A model generated the notes under the pieces. It was not told where the DNA came from. It searched no databases and saw only the letters and a program-made list of their open reading frames with translations. Source: Rickettsiales bacterium (GTDB lineage: Bacteria; Pseudomonadota; Alphaproteobacteria; Rickettsiales; UBA1997). From it: 10,238 bases of DNA. Positions within the stretch are counted from its first letter, which is position 1, and every line of letters begins with the position of its first letter. A program made the translations under genes and the position numbers. The stretch spans positions 1 through 10,238 of the forward strand of contig JALQXY010000075.1 of NCBI GenBank assembly GCA_023262945.1, read 5' to 3'. Below are positions 1 through 5,715 of the stretch, one piece after another.

Positions 1-52
1 CACACGCACACGCACACGCACACGCACACGCACACGCACACGCACACGCACA
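1..52. repeat. CACACG hexanucleotide microsatellite
   Basis: Eight perfect tandem copies of CACACG occupy 1-48, followed by a partial CACA at 49-52. The array begins at the first base of the window, so its true length is unknown and it may mark a point where assembly stopped. No comparable array is found in the AT-rich part. Confidence 0.95.
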
Positions 53-66
53 GGCATGCACACTCT

Positions 67-83
67 CGCGTGCGAAGCACGCG
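67..83. repeat. GC-rich perfect hairpin with GAA loop
   Basis: CGCGTGC at 67-73 is followed by GAA and the exact inverse GCACGCG at 77-83. Pairing can continue outward with mismatches between about 58-66 and 84-92, because the flanks are CACTCT-like and GGGTGT-like. There is no T-run after it on either strand, so it is not a convincing intrinsic terminator. It lies inside the anomalous GC-rich edge. Confidence 0.6.
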
Positions 84-351
84 GGTGTTTGCCACCGGGA
101 CTACAACCTGCACCCGCCACGCCTGCGCAAGGACACATAATGACAACAGCCAGCCAGACACACAGCAAAGTGGCGTCTTACGAGGCCGGGCTCGTCACCA
201 TACACCCCACAGCAGCAGCACAAATATGATACGATGGTGTAAGTTAATTTTTTATTAACGGTTTTGGGTTAAAATCCAACCAATCTTTAATAATTATAAA
301 GATAAGATTTGTTATTATAAATCTTTAGTTCGACATTACTATTTCAATTTA

Positions 352-420
352 ATACCAAAATTCATCTTTAAAGTAGTTAAAAATAAGCAATTAAATTAGT
401 TTAAAGATGGACTTTGGTAT
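352..420. repeat. 22-bp-arm inverted repeat (stem-loop)
   Basis: The arms are 352-373 and 399-420 with a 25-nt loop. Each arm contains the words ATACCAAA/TTTGGTAT and ATCTTTAAA/TTTAAAGAT. Over 22 positions, 19 are exactly complementary. One further position is a G-T wobble, leaving a single internal A-C mismatch and one terminal mismatch. The left arm matches 3080-3100 on the same strand at 17 of 21 positions, so it belongs to a repeated family rather than being a one-off terminator. There is no strong T-run immediately after either arm. Confidence 0.7.
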
Positions 421-487
421 AAGAAATCAAAATAATGACATGATTACTAAAAAACAACAATTGTGTAAATATTTTTTAATAGAATTA

Positions 488-509
488 TTTTTATAAAATT
501 TTATAAAAA
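488..509 (-). terminator. Perfect 22-bp AT-only palindrome after the kinase gene
   Basis: The 22 bases at 488-509 equal their own reverse complement exactly and contain only A and T. The palindrome starts 11 bp past the stop codon of the minus-strand histidine kinase. That position would suit a transcription terminator, but the stem has no G-C pair and no clean U-tract, so the role is tentative. It could equally be a protein-binding site or chance in AT-rich DNA. Confidence 0.3.
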
Positions 510-520
510 CTTATGCCATT

Positions 521-2449
521 TTACCTTGGTAAGTAAATTGTCATTGATGTACCAATATTAACTTTACTTTTTATTTTTAATTCACCGCCATGTAATTTGA
601 TAAAATATTTTGATAAATAAAGACCAATGCCAGTACCCGCTATTAAAAGTGTATTCTTGGCTCTGAAAAATTTAGTACCTATATTCTTTAAATCATCTTC
701 TGGAATCCCAATGCCACTATCAATCACCCTAATTGCTATTTTCTTTTGATTTGATTTAGCTAATATTTTAATCAAACTATTATTTTTTGAGTACTTGATA
801 GCGTTAGAAATGACATTATTAAATGAATGCTCCAGCAGTTTAACATCGCCACTAAATTCTCTTGGTAAATCTTTAATATTTATTAAAAGTTTTATATTAC
901 GATTTTGCGCTAGATTGGCATTTTTACTAATTATATTATGAATAAATTCTTTAATATTGAAATTACCTTTTTCAATTTTTATATTACCATCACCACTTTC
1001 CATTTTAGCTAAATTTAACGTACTACCGATTAATCCATTCATGCGCTGAATCCCTGATTTGATTCTATATAGAGATTTTTCAATAACTTCATCATTAATA
1101 TCTAAACTTCTTATTTTTCTATACAATAATTCTCTAGTTCCATCGATAATTTGCAAAGGAGTTTTAAATTCATGAGATACTAAAGCTACGAACTCATTCT
1201 GCATTTTACGCATTTCTTGCTCTTTTTTAAGAGATTGGCGAAGCTCGATCGTTTTTTTCATTAAGGCATGATTACTAATCATAACTTTTTCAACTGATAC
1301 GGCTCGATCAAAAGCAATAGAGAGCTGATCCGCAATCATTTCAATTACCTCAACTTCATCGGCAAGCCAATTTCTCTGCTGCGACTGATGAATATAAATA
1401 CCGCCATTGACATTTCCATTAAAAACAGTGGTAACAGCGACTTGAGAAACTAAATAAAAATCATCACATATTTTTCTTATAGGTTCAAAATTACTATCAT
1501 TTTTTATATCCCTTACGGTGGAGACGGAACTTTTACTATTTTTAGGTAAATACTTCTTATAAAAATAATTTTGAAAGTTAATATATTTGGTAAGAGATTC
1601 TATTTTAGCAGAATCATTGCTATCAAACATTGCATTTATATCTTTTTCACAATACTCAGCAACGAAATTGGTAGATGAATCACGATAATCATGTATTATA
1701 CAACGATCTACTCGAAAATGTTGACAAATTGACTTAGCTACTCTTTTTGCAACTTCATTAATTGATAAATCGGAGATAATGAAAGATGAAATCTGTCTTA
1801 ATAATCTCTCATTATACAAAGCCCTTTCTACGCTTTTTAAAATATTATCATTTTTTTGCCCTACTTTATTAACATTAGCAGGATTTATTTTACTATTCCT
1901 ATCACTTTCTACGTGATTTGCAATATCTTCATTAATTTCTAATATTGGATAAAAAGTGAATTTTGCGTGCCTTCTTTTTAAATCATCGATAAATTCAATT
2001 GGCTCAAAGTCAATTTTAAATTTTCTTTTTTCTTTTGATTTAAAAAAAGTTGGAATCGATATTATTATAGAACATGAATGAAAATCTTTTATATCCTTTA
2101 TTAAACGAAAATACTCAACCTGGTCATCTGAAGAGTAGTCTAAATTAAAATCTTCAAATAAGAAATCATAACTTTTTCCCAGAATATCATTACCGCTAAT
2201 ATTAAAAATATTCTGAAAACTTGAATTAGCATAAATAATTGAAAAGAAGTTGGGGTTTTTTATTTTGGACTGACAAATTATTACACCCTCTTCGCTATTA
2301 TCAAATGACTCGGAATTATTATTTATAAAATCACTATACTTAATACTTTTGCTACGAATTCTTAATAATTCATCATTACTTATATGTAGATTTTTATGAT
2401 CATTAAACATTTTTTGTTGAAAAAAGTGATCTTTTGTAATATTGAACAA
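521..2449 (-). CDS. Orphan sensor histidine kinase (PAS-like, GAF, HisKA, HATPase)
   Basis: A 642-residue sensor kinase expected to autophosphorylate on histidine and pass phosphate to a response regulator not encoded in this window. A PAS-like region lies around 50-170 (IIYANSSFQNIF at 71-82). A GAF domain occupies about 215-385. The HisKA dimerisation helix carries the H-box with H426 (SHEFKTP). The HATPase domain shows the N-box around N545/N549, the G1 box DSGIGIP at 577-583, an F-box near FFRAKN and the G2 box GTGIGLYL at 605-612. All catalytic motifs are intact. No transmembrane segment, signal peptide or receiver domain is seen, so it is probably cytoplasmic. The TTG start is chosen because AAGGAG lies 5 nt upstream; the next ATG is residue 14. 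It stands alone, divergent from cyaY across a long gap. The signal sensed is unknown. Confidence 0.93.
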   Translation of the reverse strand: MFNITKDHFFQQKMFNDHKNLHISNDELLRIRSKSIKYSDFINNNSESFDNSEEGVIICQSKIKNPNFFSIIYANSSFQNIFNISGNDILGKSYDFLFEDFNLDYSSDDQVEYFRLIKDIKDFHSCSIIISIPTFFKSKEKRKFKIDFEPIEFIDDLKRRHAKFTFYPILEINEDIANHVESDRNSKINPANVNKVGQKNDNILKSVERALYNERLLRQISSFIISDLSINEVAKRVAKSICQHFRVDRCIIHDYRDSSTNFVAEYCEKDINAMFDSNDSAKIESLTKYINFQNYFYKKYLPKNSKSSVSTVRDIKNDSNFEPIRKICDDFYLVSQVAVTTVFNGNVNGGIYIHQSQQRNWLADEVEVIEMIADQLSIAFDRAVSVEKVMISNHALMKKTIELRQSLKKEQEMRKMQNEFVALVSHEFKTPLQIIDGTRELLYRKIRSLDINDEVIEKSLYRIKSGIQRMNGLIGSTLNLAKMESGDGNIKIEKGNFNIKEFIHNIISKNANLAQNRNIKLLINIKDLPREFSGDVKLLEHSFNNVISNAIKYSKNNSLIKILAKSNQKKIAIRVIDSGIGIPEDDLKNIGTKFFRAKNTLLIAGTGIGLYLSKYFIKLHGGELKIKSKVNIGTSMTIYLPR

Positions 2450-2454
2450 GATTG

Positions 2455-2460
2455 CTCCTT
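2455..2460 (-). promoter_or_regulatory. Strong Shine-Dalgarno (AAGGAG) fixing a TTG start
   Basis: On the minus strand AAGGAG is followed by CAATC and then TTG at 2449-2447. The match and 5-nt spacing are near ideal and favour the TTG over the ATG 13 codons inside. It stands out because the other genes here with visible starts lack such a site. Confidence 0.7.
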
Positions 2461-2469
2461 CGATGAAAT

Positions 2470-2475
2470 AGTATA
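2470..2475 (-). promoter_or_regulatory. Possible -10 box for the histidine kinase
   Basis: The minus strand reads TATACT about 10 bp upstream of AAGGAG, which would give a very short leader. The best -35 candidate, TTAATT at 18-bp spacing, is poor. In DNA this AT-rich such matches are common, so this is only a candidate. Confidence 0.22.
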
Positions 2476-2535
2476 ATAAAACACTCTATCTTTAATTAAG
2501 TTTTTGATAAAATAAAAACAAGCAATCTTAACTTT

Positions 2536-2659
2536 TTTAAAGATCGAGTTTAGTCCAAACACGTTAATAGAAGTTTTATTTAGATCATTAGATCATGGCA
2601 TAAATTAATTTATATTAACGAATTTGGATTTAACATAAAGCCCACTTTCTATCTTTAAA
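2536..2659. repeat. Palindromic element 1 (124 bp, TTTAAAGAT ends)
   Basis: TTTAAAGAT at 2536-2544 and its exact inverse ATCTTTAAA at 2651-2659 bound the element. Nested inside is a second inverted pair of 21-nt arms, 2549-2569 and 2613-2633, sharing TATTAACG and TTTGGA, with roughly 17 of 21 positions matching. The layout resembles small non-autonomous palindromic repeats, such as the Rickettsia palindromic elements or MITEs, but I cannot assign it to a named family. No target-site duplication was identified. Confidence 0.5.
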
Positions 2660-3011
2660 TTACACCAAGCCTTAATCTTTAATTGGATTTTTAATTTATT
2701 CTTGATTAGAGTTAAATAAAATGAAGAAAAGAATATCTTTGTAAAACTAAAATTGTATTGAATGACTTCTGTTTTGCAAAGGTCTTCAAAATGAGACTTC
2801 AAAAAACATAAAACCACTTTTATAAGTATATGATAAAAACTTATTTTAAGAACTCATCTTGACTGTAACAAAAGTATTACAATAAAAGTAGGTATACTTT
2901 TGCAACTTAAGCAATTTGGTTTACCTTAATGCTAGTTTTATCTTGTTTTTGCAGTAAATAAAGTAAATTTTTGCTTTAAAAATATAATAATCTAAAAAAT
3001 GATGATTAAAA

Positions 3012-3100
3012 TTTAAAGATCCATGCAAATCAACGAATTTTGGTAACTTACTTAAAATTAATTTATTTTATTTGCAGCAATACCAAATAAAATCTTTAAA
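3012..3100. repeat. Palindromic element 2 (89 bp, same ends)
   Basis: It is bounded by TTTAAAGAT at 3012-3020 and ATCTTTAAA at 3092-3100. Inside are CAACGAATTTTGG at 3031-3043, close to the ACGAATTTGG word of element 1, and further inverted words GCAAAT/ATTTGC and TTTGGTA/TACCAAA. Its right part (3080-3100) matches the left arm of the 352-420 stem-loop at 17 of 21 positions. Confidence 0.45.
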
Positions 3101-3226
3101 AGTTTTAAAAAAATTAAAATTCTAACTTCATATTTCTGGCTAAAATGGTATTATTTTCATAGTCATAGAAATAAAAAGAATGAATTCAAAATCATAATAT
3201 TTTTATTTTTTCTAAATATCCAAATG

Positions 3227-3232
3227 TATAAT
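3227..3232 (+). promoter_or_regulatory. Possible -10 box for cyaY-leuB
   Basis: A perfect TATAAT lies 13 bp before the cyaY ATG. No -35 resembling TTGACA is found at normal spacing, and a start there would give an almost leaderless mRNA. The absence of a Shine-Dalgarno before cyaY is compatible with that, but the local AT content makes chance likely. Confidence 0.25.
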
Positions 3233-3245
3233 TTTATATAGTCTA

Positions 3246-3575
3246 ATGCAAGAAACGGAATTTATTAATCTTTGTGATTATCAGCTTAATAGAATTGCTG
3301 ACTTACTTGAAAAAAAAGATCAAAACGCTGTTTTAGATATTGATTGCATGGATGGGGTACTAGATATTGAGATTATCAAAACTGGTCAACAATATGTCGT
3401 AAATCGCAATTCAGGTAATCAAAAAATATGGTATTCATCACCATTTACTGGTGCGGATTATTTTGCTTACGATGATATAAAAAATGCTTGGCTTAATGAT
3501 TTAGAGATTGATTTGTTAGATAAACTTTTGCAAGAATTAGAACAATTTAAAATTTTAGAAAATTCTAACAATTAA
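3246..3575 (+). CDS. cyaY: Iron donor protein CyaY (bacterial frataxin)
   Basis: A 109-residue protein of normal frataxin length. Frataxins bind iron through an acidic ridge and modulate the cysteine desulfurase IscS during iron-sulfur cluster assembly in the cytoplasm. The acidic first helix (about 3-23, with E3, E5, D11, D19, E22), the DIDCMDGVLDIEI strand region (31-43) and the hallmark YVVNRNSGNQKIWYSSP segment (50-66) followed by GADYF fit the alpha-beta sandwich family. The ATG at 3246 gives the expected N-terminus, and no Shine-Dalgarno precedes it. It is the first gene of a plus-strand run, with leuB 17 bp downstream. It is divergent from the histidine kinase. IscS and IscU are not in the window, so its role here rests on family knowledge. 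Confidence 0.92.
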   Translation: MQETEFINLCDYQLNRIADLLEKKDQNAVLDIDCMDGVLDIEIIKTGQQYVVNRNSGNQKIWYSSPFTGADYFAYDDIKNAWLNDLEIDLLDKLLQELEQFKILENSNN

Positions 3576-3592
3576 AACCATCAATTAAAACT

Positions 3593-4699
3593 ATGGCAAA
3601 AAAAATCTTACTAATCGAGGGCGATGGTATTGGTCCTGAAGTTGTGGCTCAAGCAAAGAAGATTATCCAATATTTTCATGACAATAGCGATAAAAAGTTC
3701 GCAACTTCTTATGCTTTGCTTGGAGGGTGCGCTTATGATAAGTTAGGAACTCCTTTTCCAGATGAAACCTTATCCTTAGCTAAAAAAAATGATGCTATTT
3801 TACTTGGTGCAGTTGGTGGGCCTAAATGGGAAGATTTAGATTATTCAGTTCGTCCTGAGCGTGGATTGCTTGGCATTAGAAAAGAGCTTGGTTTATTTGC
3901 TAATTTGCGACCAGCTAAAGTTTTTGACGCTTTAGTAGCAGCTTCAACCTTAAAAGAGGAAGTGGTTAAAGGTTTGGATATTATGATTGTGCGCGAATTA
4001 ACGGGTGATTTATATTTTGGCGAGCCAAGAGGTGTTAAAACTCTAGAAGATGGATCTATGCAAGGTTATAATACTATGACTTATAACTCAAAAGAAGTTG
4101 AAAGAATTGCCAAGGTAGCATTTGATTTAGCTAAAATTCGCAATAATAAATTATGCTCTATTGATAAAGCTAATGTTATAGAAACAACCGAAATGTGGCG
4201 TCAAGTTGTAAGTAAAATACATAATATTAGTTATCCAAATATTGATCTAAGTCATATGTATGTTGATAATGCTTCTATGCAACTTGTAAGAAACCCTAAA
4301 CAATTTGATGTTATTGTTACTGGTAATATGTTTGGTGATATTTTATCTGATACAGCGGCAATGTTAACTGGATCTCTTGGTATGCTTCCATCAGCATCTC
4401 TTGGTGAAAAGCAAAAAGATGGTCGTCAATATGCTCTATATGAACCTGTACATGGTTCAGCTCCAGATATAGCTGGACAAAATAAAGCAAATCCAATTGC
4501 TACTATCATGAGTTTGGCAATGATGTTTAGATATTCCTTTGGTTATGTTTTAGAGGCTGATATCATTGAGAAAGCTATTGAAAATATCTTAAATAAAGGT
4601 TATAGAACTGCAGATATTAATAATTTGGCTAATGATTCAGTTTCTTGTGAAAAAATGGGTGATGTTATATTAGAAGAGATAGCTTTACTATTTAACTAA
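3593..4699 (+). CDS. leuB: 3-isopropylmalate dehydrogenase
   Basis: A 368-residue enzyme that oxidises and decarboxylates 3-isopropylmalate to 2-oxoisocaproate with NAD+, the third step of leucine synthesis. Visible family features are the N-terminal GDGIGPEV (10-17), substrate arginines R96, R106 and R134, catalytic Y141 in DLYFGEPRG, K192 in IDKANV, and metal-binding aspartates D225, D249 and D253. The NAD-binding loop EPVHGSAPDIAG starts at E284. All key residues are present and the length is normal, so it should be active. The GELYFGEPRG-type loop favours LeuB over isocitrate or tartrate dehydrogenase relatives. It follows cyaY by 17 bp and is probably co-transcribed. The stop codon lies in a 12-bp tandem duplication. 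leuA, leuC and leuD are not in the window, so whether the pathway is complete is unknown. Confidence 0.96.
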   Translation: MAKKILLIEGDGIGPEVVAQAKKIIQYFHDNSDKKFATSYALLGGCAYDKLGTPFPDETLSLAKKNDAILLGAVGGPKWEDLDYSVRPERGLLGIRKELGLFANLRPAKVFDALVAASTLKEEVVKGLDIMIVRELTGDLYFGEPRGVKTLEDGSMQGYNTMTYNSKEVERIAKVAFDLAKIRNNKLCSIDKANVIETTEMWRQVVSKIHNISYPNIDLSHMYVDNASMQLVRNPKQFDVIVTGNMFGDILSDTAAMLTGSLGMLPSASLGEKQKDGRQYALYEPVHGSAPDIAGQNKANPIATIMSLAMMFRYSFGYVLEADIIEKAIENILNKGYRTADINNLANDSVSCEKMGDVILEEIALLFN

Positions 4700-4714
4700 C
4701 TTTTTAACTAACTT
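4691..4714 (+). repeat. 12-bp tandem duplication across the leuB stop
   Basis: TTTAACTAACTT occurs twice in direct succession, at 4691-4702 and 4703-4714. The first copy encodes the final Phe-Asn-stop of LeuB, and the second, in the same frame, repeats Phe-Asn-stop just beyond. It looks like a recent slippage duplication that leaves a back-up stop codon. Confidence 0.9.
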
Positions 4715-4813
4715 TCTTGATGCGGCTGTTGCAATTATTTTAATTGAATTAGTAAAATATTTGTGAAATTAAGATTAGACGAAATAAAGATTTTATACTT
4801 ATTATCTAAATCA

Positions 4814-5713
4814 ATGAAGATAAAAAATATTATCCTACTTTGTTTGCTAATTTTTATTAATTCAAACAATTCTTATGCTCAATCTGAAAGGTTAGAAATT
4901 TTTGAAAAAAGAGCGGAATGCCTCAAAAATAATGGTATATGGCGTGAATTTGGTAACGGATGCGCTGATAGTTGTGAATCACAATTTAGTGGTTTTATAT
5001 TTTGTTCAATGGTAATAATTTACGGTTGCGATTGTGGAATTGATTCTTGTTATTATGATAATAAATGCATTTCTCATGAAAAATATGGTATTATAAATGA
5101 AAGAAAAATTAAACAAAAAGAATCTTCTCAAGAAGAAGAGTTACGTCAAATACAAAGAAAAAATCTAATAAATGAAAGGATGGCAGAATTAGTTAGTCGT
5201 TATAATATAGATTCTGATCAAAATAATAAAACAAATGTCTTTAACAACGAAATTAAGACTAACAGTAATATACATATGTTCTATGGTGTCAGGAATGTCA
5301 ATCTACCAAATGGCCAAGTAAAGAAAGTTTATTATAATAAAGAGGGTAAGAATGATAATAGCAGAACTAGTGATATTTTTAGATTTACTAAAATAAAAGA
5401 ATCAAAAAATAATATACAAAAACAACTTTCCAATCTACTTGAAAGCGGAACTCCAACGCCAATAAATAAATCTTCATATAACAATGAATCTTTTGGTAAA
5501 AAGAAACCATCATCAATTTCTTCGATTTCTTCTTTCTTTAAAAGTCTTTTTGGTAATGATGAAAAATATTCTACAGAAAATAATTCTATTAAAGAGGGCG
5601 ATGATTTTATTAAAGAAAATAAAAATATTGCAGATGATAAATCAGAAAGAAGTACATTGGAAGAAGGCGCTCCTAAAAGGATACCAATATTACCTAATGA
5701 ATTACAACTTTAA
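4814..5713 (+). CDS. Secreted Cys-rich protein of unknown function
   Basis: Not recognised as a named family. From the ATG at 4814 it is 299 residues. A signal peptide is clear: MKIKN, a hydrophobic core (about 6-16), then NNSYA with likely cleavage after A22. A longer GTG start at 4763 would bury this signal 17 residues in, so it is rejected. The mature part has eight cysteines, all between 36 and 85 (C36, C50, C54, C64, C72, C74, C79, C85), suggesting a compact disulfide-bonded domain. It is followed by a charged helical stretch (about 92-125) and a long polar, Asn/Ser/Lys-rich, probably disordered tail. Export to the periplasm or beyond is inferred. It lies 114 bp after leuB and ends 2 bp before ftsK, so it is likely translated from the same message as the ftsK-tolQ division/envelope pair. 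Confidence 0.8.
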   Translation: MKIKNIILLCLLIFINSNNSYAQSERLEIFEKRAECLKNNGIWREFGNGCADSCESQFSGFIFCSMVIIYGCDCGIDSCYYDNKCISHEKYGIINERKIKQKESSQEEELRQIQRKNLINERMAELVSRYNIDSDQNNKTNVFNNEIKTNSNIHMFYGVRNVNLPNGQVKKVYYNKEGKNDNSRTSDIFRFTKIKESKNNIQKQLSNLLESGTPTPINKSSYNNESFGKKKPSSISSISSFFKSLFGNDEKYSTENNSIKEGDDFIKENKNIADDKSERSTLEEGAPKRIPILPNELQL

Positions 5714-5715
5714 AG

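Larger units (their letters stand above)
1..245. other. GC-rich anomalous edge segment, probably foreign or chimeric
   Basis: This segment is rich in G and C, while everything after about position 246 is strongly AT-rich. The change happens within a few bases around 240-250 and has no gene on its left side. It contains a hexanucleotide microsatellite, a GC-rich hairpin, and CA-rich and CAGCAG-type low-complexity sequence. The open frame across 70-258 is Thr/Arg/His-rich, has no recognisable domain and is not called as a gene. The pattern resembles eukaryotic repeat DNA more than compact bacterial DNA. It could be host sequence joined by assembly or library chimerism, or a true junction. The compositional break is seen directly; the origin is inferred. 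Confidence 0.6.
246..520. other. AT-rich noncoding region downstream of the histidine kinase
   Basis: This is the 3' flank of the minus-strand kinase and holds no credible ORF or tRNA. It contains a TATTAACG-TTTGG word at 253-267 that recurs near 2613, a long stem-loop at 352-420, and a 22-bp AT-only palindrome at 488-509. The first repeat word lies only a few bases right of the compositional break. Confidence 0.6.
2461..3245. other. Long AT-rich noncoding region between kinase and cyaY
   Basis: About 785 bp separate two divergent genes, which is long next to the small gaps elsewhere. I see no tRNA, rRNA or credible CDS. The frame at 2605-2817 on the minus strand is low-complexity and has no family features. 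The region holds two palindromic elements (2536-2659 and 3012-3100) and a short inverted pair, CAAAAGTAT at 2869-2877 with its complement at 2894-2902. Both divergent promoters must lie inside it. The stretch between the elements may be decayed gene or repeat sequence, but nothing is recognisable. Confidence 0.6.

Noticed and set aside
70..258. 62-codon open frame in the GC-rich edge
   Set aside because: It crosses the compositional break and is low-complexity, Thr/Arg/His-rich. It has no domain or ribosome binding site.
2380..2562. Minus-strand frame overlapping the kinase start
   Set aside because: It overlaps the kinase 5' end in another frame and includes the repeat element; it is a chance frame.
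2605..2817. 70-codon minus-strand frame in the long noncoding gap
   Set aside because: It overlaps one end of palindromic element 1, has no family features or clear start site, and reads like AT-rich chance.
2869..2902. 9-bp inverted pair CAAAAGTAT / ATACTTTTG
   Set aside because: It is short, AT-rich, has a 16-nt loop and no further support as an operator or RNA.
246..3245. tRNA, CRISPR or riboswitch in the noncoding DNA
   Set aside because: I found no T-loop-like GTTCRANNC with a matching stem, no regularly spaced repeats and no recognisable riboswitch core.
4763..4813. Upstream GTG start for the Cys-rich protein
   Set aside because: It would place 17 residues before a normal signal peptide; the ATG at 4814 gives a textbook export signal.
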